Below, piece by piece: positions 23,404-32,085 of a stretch of DNA of 33,013 nt. The stretch is from an uncultured Phascolarctobacterium sp. Its GTDB lineage: Bacteria > Bacillota > Negativicutes > Acidaminococcales > Acidaminococcaceae. The notes below the pieces were generated by a model. The model saw only the letters and a list, made by a program, of their open reading frames with translations. It was not told the DNA's origin and searched no databases. The DNA lies in the NCBI GenBank assembly GCA_947629685.1, contig CANREP010000022.1:1-33013 (forward strand), in the 5' to 3' direction. The translations under genes were made by a program, and so were the position numbers. The stretch's first letter is position 1. The number at the start of each line of letters is the position of its first letter.

Positions 23404-25233
23404 TTAAACTTCCACTACGATTTCATCTTCATCGGCACTTTTTGCAGTATTATTATAATCTGATAAATCATACAAATTATAACGATTGCCAAAGACAACA
23501 TAAGGAGTGTAAGTTAAATCATAATAATCTACTGCATCTTCACCCAGCAAGAAGCGTAAATAATTTTCCCCGCTGAAACGTTGATTGTACACGTAATTAT
23601 ATTCGGTAAGTCTCAACAAAACGCCATTACTTTCCTGAACATTTTCTTGCCCAGTAAACCTCAGATACATCCATTGGCCATTATTTTGCTCATTCCGCCA
23701 AGCATCAAGATTGCCTTTAGGATTGTTCTTAGCAGTATTATACCAGAAAATACTGTCACTGTCATCACGCAACGGAGAATTACCATATACCGAAGTAGAC
23801 ATTGCATTATTACTGAAATATGCCACATCTTCTACAGCAAGTTTATCAAACCACAACTGTCCGTTATCAATATGGATATCAGCATTATTCACCCACAGAT
23901 AATCAAAGCGTAATCCACTGCCATTACTAACAGAAATATCGCCTATATTCAAATTATCTATTGGCTCATCATCAGCAACACTATCAAGAGTAACGATGAG
24001 TAAACCATCAGCATCAGGACGCTGAGAAATATGATCCAAAGAAATATCGTCATCTTTCACAATAATATGTGACCCGGCAATCAGTTCATCAACAGCAAGA
24101 ACTTTTTCTTTGGTACGCAGTTGAATAGCTACTAACTCTCCATTGATCTTATGCAGCCTCAAATCACCATCAGCTACATCTACTCTGGCATCATTAGTCG
24201 CATACAGATCGTACAAATCAAGGTCGCCTATGCCTTGAAGTTTAATATTGATATTGCCTTTATCTTTATTACCGTCAGGAGACAACGCAGTCAGCGTATT
24301 ATCTCTATTATCGGCATCTCTTAAATTACCACTACCAGTAATAGTAATGTTAATGTTACCACCACTACCTTGTGGATCTGCTGCAGTCGGGTTATAACCG
24401 CTCTGTATATTGCCACCTAAAATGACATCGCCCGTATGTACATTAAGGTTTACATCTTCATCAGAAGCAAGATTATTCCCAGTAATAATACTACCAATGT
24501 TAGTAATAAAGTTGATATTTGTACCATTTACTTCAGATTTTTCTGTTGTTGTAATATCACCTTGTCCACCAATATTCGCTTCTACATTGCCAGCAGCACT
24601 GACATTTCCGATAAATTGAATATTGCCGTCACCCATTACCGTTGCAGAAACATTCTGAGTTTCAGATTCAGTCGTACCATTAACCGTAATATCGCCATTT
24701 ACACTGGTCAAAATTACATCTTGCTTACCACTGATTGTTCCACTGGTACTAATATTACCTTTTCCAGATTTTACATCAATGTAACCTTGTTCAGCGTCTA
24801 CGCTGCCATTAAGTTCGATATCGCCTTCTGCTGTTTTAATCCCTACATCAGTTCCTGCTGTAACTTGTTTAACAATACTAATTTTGCCGCTGCCACTGTT
24901 AATGTCTACAGCGCCTTCCTCGGCATTTACTTTTTCTTTAAGCTCGATATCGCCTTTCCCAGTAGCTATGTTCACATTTGTGTTACCGCTAATATCTGCA
25001 TTTGCAATAATATTACCTTCATCTGTGCTCACTGCTACATCGCCGGCATTGGCATCTACGCTGCCATTAAGTTCGATATCGCCTTCTGCTGTTTTAATCC
25101 CTACATCAGTTCCTGCTGTAACTTGTTCAACAATACTAATTTTGCCGCTGCCACTGTCAATGTCTACAGCGCCTTTCTCGGCATTTACTTTTTCTTTAAG
25201 CTCGATATCGCCTTTCCCAGTAGCTATGTTCAC
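23404..25233 (-). CDS. 5'-truncated filamentous adhesin (hemagglutinin/LktA-like exoprotein fragment)
   Basis: Up to 609 residues in frame from a GTG that has no Shine-Dalgarno site; the frame stays open only nine codons more before a stop. Residues 1-200 are beta-helix-like repeats (GDIELKEKVNAE, GKISIV, GIKTAEGDIELNGSVDA) as in filamentous hemagglutinins. Residues about 200-350 continue with GNINITITGSGNL-type strands. Residues about 350-609 form a distinct C-terminal domain (GDLRLHKINGE, ADIHIDNGQLWFDKL, DAWRNEQNNGQWMYLRF, ENYLRFLLGEDAVDYYDLTYTP) like the end of LktA-family adhesins. No signal peptide or secretion domain remains. It is most likely the 3' part of a much larger surface-protein gene; see the junction at 25239. 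Confidence 0.7.
   Translation of the reverse strand: MNIATGKGDIELKEKVNAEKGAVDIDSGSGKISIVEQVTAGTDVGIKTAEGDIELNGSVDANAGDVAVSTDEGNIIANADISGNTNVNIATGKGDIELKEKVNAEEGAVDINSGSGKISIVKQVTAGTDVGIKTAEGDIELNGSVDAEQGYIDVKSGKGNISTSGTISGKQDVILTSVNGDITVNGTTESETQNVSATVMGDGNIQFIGNVSAAGNVEANIGGQGDITTTEKSEVNGTNINFITNIGSIITGNNLASDEDVNLNVHTGDVILGGNIQSGYNPTAADPQGSGGNINITITGSGNLRDADNRDNTLTALSPDGNKDKGNINIKLQGIGDLDLYDLYATNDARVDVADGDLRLHKINGELVAIQLRTKEKVLAVDELIAGSHIIVKDDDISLDHISQRPDADGLLIVTLDSVADDEPIDNLNIGDISVSNGSGLRFDYLWVNNADIHIDNGQLWFDKLAVEDVAYFSNNAMSTSVYGNSPLRDDSDSIFWYNTAKNNPKGNLDAWRNEQNNGQWMYLRFTGQENVQESNGVLLRLTEYNYVYNQRFSGENYLRFLLGEDAVDYYDLTYTPYVVFGNRYNLYDLSDYNNTAKSADEDEIVVEV
24797..24981 (-). repeat. 185-bp internal repeat of the adhesin, copy 2
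   Basis: Nearly identical to copy 1 at 25055-25239, offset exactly 258 bp (86 codons), with three base differences that change three residues (K/E, D/N, E/K). The remaining part of the 258-bp unit differs between copies. Confidence 0.9.
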
Positions 25234-25239
25234 ATTTGT
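25055..25239 (-). repeat. 185-bp internal repeat of the adhesin, copy 1, at the truncation point
   Basis: Matches copy 2 until base 25239, where similarity stops abruptly. Copy 2 continues into TTACCGCTAATATC while this copy continues into AAATTCAATTTTATAGG of the neighbouring ORF. Confidence 0.9.
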
Positions 25240-25688
25240 AAATTCAATTTTATAGGATCAACATAACACCCATCTTTATAAAATGGATCTGTATCATACA
25301 ATTGCTTAATGAATTCATCTTTACATAAATATAAACTTCTTAAAACCATACTATTTGAAGGTACTGGTACATTTCTTGTTGCAATATATAAAAATAAATA
25401 GAAATTATAATAATCTTCCAATAGAGGAGAAATCTTATTATAAAGAAGTAATCTTCTTTTTGCATTTTCCATTTCTACCATTTTTATTTGAATTCTGTCA
25501 ATACACCATACTATAATCATAGATGAAAAAGTTCCAACTGAAATATCATATAATATATTCTTAGCTATCGGCCAAGAAAAGCAAATATCATTAATGTTTT
25601 CCCAAGATATATCACTACCAAATATAATAGTAAATATAAAACTTATAACTGTAAGGTACCGCATAAATTTCCAAAAATTATTTATCAT
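25230..25688 (-). CDS. AT-rich hypothetical membrane protein, probably 3'-truncated
   Basis: 152 residues from the ATG at 25688, which has AGGAGA four bases upstream; an ATG at 25727 is less likely. Two hydrophobic segments: FMRYLTVISFIFTIIFG near the N-terminus and ILYDISVGTFSSMIIVWCI at about 50-68. They are followed by a charged segment RIQIKMVEMENAKRRLLLYN that may be helical, then a soluble part. I do not recognise the family. Its last codons (Leu-Gln-Met-stop) are supplied by adhesin repeat DNA, so the original 3' end is probably lost. Base composition is much more AT-rich than the flanking genes, consistent with recent acquisition. Confidence 0.55.
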   Translation of the reverse strand: MINNFWKFMRYLTVISFIFTIIFGSDISWENINDICFSWPIAKNILYDISVGTFSSMIIVWCIDRIQIKMVEMENAKRRLLLYNKISPLLEDYYNFYLFLYIATRNVPVPSNSMVLRSLYLCKDEFIKQLYDTDPFYKDGCYVDPIKLNLQM

Positions 25689-25907
25689 TTTTTCTCCTAA
25701 TTTATATACAGTTAATATTTTATTCATTAATATACTTTTGTACGCTTTAGTTTTTTAATTTTATTTTATCTGCAATATATCATTTTTCAATTTCTATATT
25801 TATCGCTAACTTCTTATCTTTATTCAAAACAATTTAATTATTTAACAAATAGTAAAAATTTGTACATTTATATAATTTATCTATTATTTTTTGTTATATA
25901 TAATAAA

Positions 25908-25954
25908 TATGGCAGATAGTCAATATCGAATTAATCGATTGATTACCTGCCATA
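25908..25954. other. Long imperfect dyad downstream of guaA
   Basis: Outer arms TATGGCAG and CTGCCATA, inner arms ATCGA and TCGAT with partial pairing between. It lies 20 bp after the guaA stop codon, in the 286-bp AT-rich gap between guaA and the hypothetical gene. The U-tract is weak, so it is either a poor terminator or a protein-binding site. Nothing else is evident in this gap. Confidence 0.45.
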
Positions 25955-25974
25955 AAACAATTATATAAAATTTT

Positions 25975-27528
25975 TTATTCAAACTCAATCGTTGCAGGCG
26001 GTTTGGTAGTATAGTCAAACAACACGCGATTGATATGTTTTACTTCGTTAACAATACGGTTAGCCGCTGTAGTAATAGTAGCAGGCGGCAGCATGGTAAC
26101 TTCCGCAGTCATAAAGTCAGTAGTAGTTACAGCACGCAGTGCGATAGCGTAATCATAAGTGCGTTCATCGCCCATAACACCTACGCTGCGCATATTGGTG
26201 AGTGCTGCAAAATACTGGCTGGGACGTTCAGCAGCAGGCAGCTTGTCTACTTCTTCACGATAGATAGCGTCAGCATCCTGTACGATAGCAACTTTTTCAG
26301 GAGTTACTTCGCCAATGATACGGATAGCAAGTCCCGGTCCCGGGAACGGCTGACGAGCAACCAGATATTCCGGCAGGCCAAGTTCTCTGCCAGCCTGACG
26401 CACTTCGTCTTTGAACAGGTCGCGCAACGGTTCAACAATCTCTTTAAAATCAACAAAATCAGGCAGACCGCCTACATTGTGATGACTCTTAATAGTAGCA
26501 GATTCGCCGCCCAGGCCGCTTTCTACCACGTCAGGATAAATGGTACCCTGCGCCAGGTAGTCAACAGCGCCGATTTTTTTAGCTTCTTCTTCAAAAACAC
26601 GAATAAATTCTTCGCCGATAATTTTACGTTTACCTTCAGGAGCGCTTACGCCTTTCAGTTTGCCGTAGAAGCGTTCACGAGCATCTACGCAGATGAAGTT
26701 GCTGTCAAACTGACCGCCTTCACCAAATACGGAGCATACTTCTTCGCGTTCGTTTTTACGCAGCAGGCCATGGTCAACAAATACGCAGGTCAGCTGTTTA
26801 CCGATAGCTTTAGCCAGCATAGCTGCGCATACGCTGGAATCTACGCCGCCGGACAAAGCGCACAGTACTTTGCCGCTGCCGATTTTTTCCTTCAATGCTT
26901 TTACCGTTTCTTCTACAAAGGAATCCATTTTCCAAGTACCAGCGCAGCCGCATACATTGTAGACGAAATTGCTCAGCATCTTGGTGCCGTTATCGGTATG
27001 CAGCACCTCCGGGTGGAACTGTACGCAATAGAGACCGCGCGCTTTATCCTGCGCTGCAGCAACCGGGCAGTTAGGAGTATGTGCCACGATTTCAAAGCCG
27101 GGAGCAGCAGTTTCAATGTAATCGTTATGGCTCATCCAGCAGACATTCTGAGCAGGCAGGCTGCTGAACATGGGGCTGTTTACGTCAAGGTCTACTACAG
27201 TTTTGCCGTATTCACGTTCCGGCGCTTTGCATACTTTGCCGCCCAGCATATGCATCATCAGCTGGCTGCCATAGCAGAGACCCAGCACAGGCACGCCCCA
27301 GGTGTAGATTTCCGGGTCAATAGTAGGAGAATCCTCTAAATAAGCGCTATTAGGGCCGCCGGTAAAAATAATGCCTTTGGGGTTTTTAGCTTTGATTTTG
27401 TCCAGACTCGCTCTGTAAGAAACAATTTCACAGTATACGCCGCATTCACGTACACGTCTTGCAATCAGCTGGTTATACTGACCGCCGAAGTCGATTACCA
27501 GTATCATTTCCTGTTCTTTGGTTTGCAT
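25975..27528 (-). CDS. guaA: GMP synthase (glutamine-hydrolysing)
   Basis: 517 residues from the ATG at 27528 ([17 protein letters not shown]). An AAAGGAG lies 13 bases upstream, rather far; upstream in-frame codons lack homology. The N-terminal class I amidotransferase domain has the nucleophile in GLCYGSQ and QFHPEVLHT. The ATP-pyrophosphatase P-loop is [10 protein letters not shown], and the C-terminal dimerisation domain ends in [13 protein letters not shown]. It converts XMP, ATP and glutamine to GMP in the cytoplasm. It is monocistronic, with its own promoter. No purine riboswitch is visible in the roughly 80-nt leader; a small TGCTGC/GCAGCA hairpin lies at 27556-27571. Confidence 0.97.
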   Translation of the reverse strand: MQTKEQEMILVIDFGGQYNQLIARRVRECGVYCEIVSYRASLDKIKAKNPKGIIFTGGPNSAYLEDSPTIDPEIYTWGVPVLGLCYGSQLMMHMLGGKVCKAPEREYGKTVVDLDVNSPMFSSLPAQNVCWMSHNDYIETAAPGFEIVAHTPNCPVAAAQDKARGLYCVQFHPEVLHTDNGTKMLSNFVYNVCGCAGTWKMDSFVEETVKALKEKIGSGKVLCALSGGVDSSVCAAMLAKAIGKQLTCVFVDHGLLRKNEREEVCSVFGEGGQFDSNFICVDARERFYGKLKGVSAPEGKRKIIGEEFIRVFEEEAKKIGAVDYLAQGTIYPDVVESGLGGESATIKSHHNVGGLPDFVDFKEIVEPLRDLFKDEVRQAGRELGLPEYLVARQPFPGPGLAIRIIGEVTPEKVAIVQDADAIYREEVDKLPAAERPSQYFAALTNMRSVGVMGDERTYDYAIALRAVTTTDFMTAEVTMLPPATITTAANRIVNEVKHINRVLFDYTTKPPATIEFE

Positions 27529-27606
27529 ACCTACCGTCACACTCCTTTTATTTTCGTGCTGCTCATGCAGCAAAATATGTAAAATTTATAACGATTTTAT
27601 CTATAA

Positions 27607-27635
27607 ATATTATCATAAACAGGTATAAAAATCAA
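27607..27635 (-). promoter_or_regulatory. Promoter of guaA
   Basis: Minus-strand TTGATT and TAATAT with a 17-base spacer. It starts right after the groEL terminator and gives a leader of about 75 nt. Confidence 0.65.
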
Positions 27636-27648
27636 TTTTTAACTAAAA

Positions 27649-27676
27649 AGACCCCGCAGAAAAATCTGCGGGGTCT
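27649..27676 (-). terminator. Terminator of groES-groEL
   Basis: Arms AGACCCCGCAG and CTGCGGGGTCT form an 11-bp GC-rich stem with a 6-nt loop. On the minus strand TTTTT follows. It begins about 30 nt after the groEL stop codon. Confidence 0.93.
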
Positions 27677-27708
27677 AAATATTTTCAGTTCGCTTTACTG
27701 AGGCAGAA

Positions 27709-29361
<1,653 letters not shown>

Positions 29362-29375
29362 TTAATCAGTAAAAT

Positions 29376-29666
29376 TTATTTTTCAATTACTGCGAGGATA
29401 TCGCGTTCAGACAGGATCAGGTATTCTTTACCGTCCAGTTTTACTTCGGTACCGCTGTATTTAGCAAAAACTACTTCGTCGCCGGCTTTTACTTCTGGAG
29501 CAACGCGGGTACCGTTGTCGGTAACTTTACCTGCGCCTACAGCTACAACTTTGCCGGTCTGCGGTTTTTCCTTAGAAGCAGTATCGGGAAGATAAATGCC
29601 GCTGGCAGTTTTTTCTTCCTTAGTTACGATTTCAACAACAACATGATCAGCTAACGGTTTCAACAT
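29376..29666 (-). CDS. groES: 10-kDa co-chaperonin
   Basis: 96 residues, normal length. [20 protein letters not shown] begins the beta-barrel, and [17 protein letters not shown] holds the mobile loop that contacts GroEL, with the usual IYLP-type motif. [34 protein letters not shown] is the conserved end. It forms the heptameric lid of GroEL. It is the first gene of the operon, with GAAAGGGG upstream. Confidence 0.98.
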   Translation of the reverse strand: MLKPLADHVVVEIVTKEEKTASGIYLPDTASKEKPQTGKVVAVGAGKVTDNGTRVAPEVKAGDEVVFAKYSGTEVKLDGKEYLILSERDILAVIEK

Positions 29667-29715
29667 CTTTGAAAACCCCTTTCAATAATATGTAATGTAA
29701 GTATTATTTATCTTG

Positions 29716-29742
29716 TTAGCACTCTTTTTATCCGAGTGCTAA
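29716..29742. promoter_or_regulatory. CIRCE operator (HrcA-binding site)
   Basis: TTAGCACTC, nine bases, GAGTGCTAA: an exact match to the CIRCE consensus. It lies between the promoter and groES. HrcA repression relieved by heat or misfolded protein is the known mechanism; hrcA itself is not in the window. Confidence 0.97.
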
Positions 29743-29753
29743 TTACAATTATT

Positions 29754-29781
29754 ATTATAATCAAGAGTAAAAAAAATGCAA
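29754..29781 (-). promoter_or_regulatory. Promoter of groES-groEL
   Basis: Minus-strand TATAAT with TTGCAT 16 bases upstream. CIRCE begins about a dozen bases downstream, the normal arrangement. The remaining gap to 29934 holds no gene, only a 20-bp imperfect direct repeat (GAACGCCTATTT and GAACGGCTATTT) at about 29891-29922. Confidence 0.6.
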
Positions 29782-29934
29782 TAGCCTGTGCTTGTTTTTT
29801 TACAATTTTTTTGCAAATTTCTTTTAGCAACAGGAATTTTATCTTTGTCAATGCATTTTTTTGTTTGACGAAGCCGGTTTTTATTCTTTTGAACGCCTAT
29901 TTCACGCTTCTGAACGGCTATTTTGCCATAGCAA

Positions 29935-29963
29935 AAAATAAGAGCCTCAAAGGCTCTTATTTT
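29935..29963 (-). terminator. Terminator overlapping the response regulator stop codon
   Basis: A 13-bp stem pairs AAAATAAGAGCCT with AGGCTCTTATTTT around a 3-nt loop, and a T-run follows on the minus strand. The TAA stop of the response regulator gene (29957-29959) lies within the stem. Confidence 0.85.
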
Positions 29964-30544
29964 CTATATTTTTCGTCTGCGGCTATTATTTCCTCGGCCA
30001 GTTTTTTCAAAGTAATGCGTTTCGCCATACTGAACTGCTGCATCTTTCTGTAAGCTTCCTGCTCCGTCATCTGATGCGCAGTCATCAGGATGCCTTTGGC
30101 CCTGTCAACCAGCTTTCTGGTTGCAAGGCTTTCTTTGAGTTCTTCAAGTTCGCGTCCCAGCTCCTGCCAGGCACGAAAACGGCTTACAGCCACTTCGACA
30201 GCCGGAAAAAGCTGCTGCTCGCGCACCGGCTTAACCAGATAGGCGATAACGCCTGCTTCCGTAGCTCTTGCCACAATATCCTGCTGGCTGTAAGCCGTAA
30301 GCAAAAGTACCGGGGCTATTTCCGCCGCCGTTATCTGCTGGGATGCTGTCAGCCCGTCCATGACAGGCATTTTGACATCCATAATCACGATGTCAGGACG
30401 CAGCTCCTGCGCCAACCGTACTGCCTCCTGTCCGTCCGCAGCCTCGCCGACTATCTCATGACCGGCCTCTGTAAGCATCTCGCGCAGATCCAGGCGGATC
30501 AGCGCCTCGTCATCAGCCAGTATGATTCTCAACTTTTGCATCAT
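29957..30544 (-). CDS. ANTAR-domain response regulator (transcription antiterminator)
   Basis: 195 residues. The receiver domain (about 5-120) has the acidic pair D11-D12, phospho-acceptor D56 in IMDVKMP and the conserved Lys in YLVKPV. A coiled linker (RELEELKESLATRK) leads to a C-terminal ANTAR domain (about 140-190: LVDRAKGILMTAHQMTEQEAYRKMQQFSM), an RNA-binding module of the AmiR/NasR/EutV type. Such proteins bind paired RNA hairpins and prevent termination. It overlaps the kinase gene by ATGA, so the two form a signalling pair. Target RNAs are not identifiable here. Confidence 0.94.
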   Translation of the reverse strand: MMQKLRIILADDEALIRLDLREMLTEAGHEIVGEAADGQEAVRLAQELRPDIVIMDVKMPVMDGLTASQQITAAEIAPVLLLTAYSQQDIVARATEAGVIAYLVKPVREQQLFPAVEVAVSRFRAWQELGRELEELKESLATRKLVDRAKGILMTAHQMTEQEAYRKMQQFSMAKRITLKKLAEEIIAADEKYRK

Positions 30545-31917
30545 TTTTCTCCACCGCCTTTAGGAATAATTACCGAAGCCAATACGCCGCCTTCTGCCAG
30601 CGGTGTCAGTGAAAAACTGCCTTTTAAATCGGCCTCTGCCATAGTCTTGATGATTTTAAGGCCCAAACTGCCGCTCTGCTGCCAGGAAAAATCAGACGGC
30701 AGCCCTACACCGTTATCGGCAATCAAAAGCTCATAGCAGCTGCCGCTGTCATTAAAACGCACCGTCAGCCTGCCGCTCTGCCTGCCTGCAAAAGCGTGCT
30801 CTATAGCGTTTTGCAGCAGTTCGTTTAAAATCAGCGCGATACTGGTCGCCTTTTCTGACGGCAGCATCACATCATCTGTGGCAAAATCTGTTTCCAAGAC
30901 AAAATCAGAATTCAGCATACTGCTGACAAGAGCCTGATAAATACTTTTGGCTACCTTTCCCACATCGATCATACCGTCGCCCTGCTGAGAAAGATATTCA
31001 TGTACTACGGCAATGCTGTTGACCCTGCCGATACAGTCCTGCAAAATACTTTTTGCTTCGCCGCTCACGGTACGCCGTTCCTGCAGCCGCAGCAGGCTGA
31101 CAATCGTCTGCAGATTGTTCTTTACCCGGTGATGAATTTCTTTGATGACCGCCGATTTTATCAGCAGCTCTTCATCTTTTTTGTGCAGCTCGGTGATATC
31201 CTGCAAAATGACGACGGCGCAACTGCTTTTCGGACGCGCCGGTACAGGCAGTACCTTCATCAAAAGCAGCCTGCCATGCATGAAGAACTGCTTACTTTCA
31301 GCGATGCCGGTGTCGATGACCATGCCTACCAGCGGCCAGTTGATAGCCAGATCGTTGGTTCTGCGCCCCAGTACATCCGCTACATGCAGCACCTGGAAGA
31401 TATGCCGCGCCTTATTATTGACCGCGATAATCACCTTATTGGCGTCCACCACCATCAGTCCGTCTTCTGGCGACAGCCTTTCATACTGCCGCCCGCTGCC
31501 TCCCGACAAATTCAGCAGGAAATCCAGCGCCGTGCGCAGCATGGTTTCATCCGGGTCGTCCGTATCAAAGCTGAGCGCTCCGAAGCATTTACCGTAGCCG
31601 TCCCTGAGCGGGAAAACACGAAAACTGCTGAAAATTCCCAGCTTCCATTCTCTTTTACCGCTTACAGCAACATTCTGCTGCATGGCGCGCGCTACCAGCG
31701 GTTCCTCCAGGCAGCGCACTCTCTGGCTCGTCATATCGGCTCCAGCTTCCCCCAGCAGCGTCAGCGGTCTGACCTGCTTGTAGATGTTAAAAAATTTTCT
31801 GTCACCGTCCGGCAGGAAAACGGTCAGTTTAGCTCTCGCCATATCGGCTGCCAGTCCCAATGCCGGCAGCATATTCTGTAAAATATTTTTCTGTTCTGCC
31901 GTCAAATTGTTCAGCAT
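30541..31917 (-). CDS. HisKA_2-family sensor histidine kinase (PdtaS/EutW-like)
   Basis: 458 residues with no membrane segment, so cytoplasmic. Residues about 5-140 match the GAF-like N-terminal sensor domain of the family. About 148-245 is a PAS domain (DGLMVVDANKVIIAVNNKARHIFQ). The HisKA_2 helix is EIHHRVKNNLQTIVSLLRLQ, with H262 the likely phospho-site. The HATPase domain has LNELLQNAIEHAF and DNGVGLP. It passes phosphate to the ANTAR regulator. The signal is unknown. Start ATG follows GAGGGG. Its upstream region holds the DnaA-box cluster. Confidence 0.94.
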   Translation of the reverse strand: MLNNLTAEQKNILQNMLPALGLAADMARAKLTVFLPDGDRKFFNIYKQVRPLTLLGEAGADMTSQRVRCLEEPLVARAMQQNVAVSGKREWKLGIFSSFRVFPLRDGYGKCFGALSFDTDDPDETMLRTALDFLLNLSGGSGRQYERLSPEDGLMVVDANKVIIAVNNKARHIFQVLHVADVLGRRTNDLAINWPLVGMVIDTGIAESKQFFMHGRLLLMKVLPVPARPKSSCAVVILQDITELHKKDEELLIKSAVIKEIHHRVKNNLQTIVSLLRLQERRTVSGEAKSILQDCIGRVNSIAVVHEYLSQQGDGMIDVGKVAKSIYQALVSSMLNSDFVLETDFATDDVMLPSEKATSIALILNELLQNAIEHAFAGRQSGRLTVRFNDSGSCYELLIADNGVGLPSDFSWQQSGSLGLKIIKTMAEADLKGSFSLTPLAEGGVLASVIIPKGGGEK

Positions 31918-31944
31918 GTTTACCCCTCATTCAGACACAATGTT

Positions 31945-32071
31945 TTTTCCACATCCTGCCGTAAAATAATCCACAGTTACTAAGCCTTATACACATTCTT
32001 ATCCACAGCATAAACGGCATATTTATGTGATTTTCTATTTTTTATCCACATTATCCACAGCCTTATGCACA
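31945..32071 (+). promoter_or_regulatory. Cluster of seven DnaA boxes
   Basis: All read on the plus strand: TTTTCCACA (31945-31953), TAATCCACA (31967-31975), TTATACACA (31987-31995), TTATCCACA (31999-32007), TTATCCACA (32042-32050), TTATCCACA (32051-32059) and TTATGCACA (32063-32071). Three are the perfect consensus, two fit TTATNCACA and two have one mismatch. Two are directly abutting. A 34-bp AT-rich stretch separates the two groups. They fill the gap between tsaD and the kinase gene. Confidence 0.85.
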
Positions 32072-32085
32072 AAATGTACTTTTGT

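Noticed and set aside
24797-25239. Repeats as a CRISPR array
   Set aside because: Only two copies, 185 bp each, in frame with a beta-helix protein. They are coding repeats.
26035-27339. 434-codon open frame opposite guaA
   Set aside because: Same reasoning: antisense shadow of a highly conserved gene with no start signals.
27529-27648. Purine riboswitch upstream of guaA
   Set aside because: No three-way junction or conserved core is visible; only one small hairpin is present. The permease leader also looks too short, at about 35 nt.
29891-29922. Imperfect direct repeat near the groES promoter region
   Set aside because: Only two short imperfect copies with no flanking structure; too weak to assign a role.
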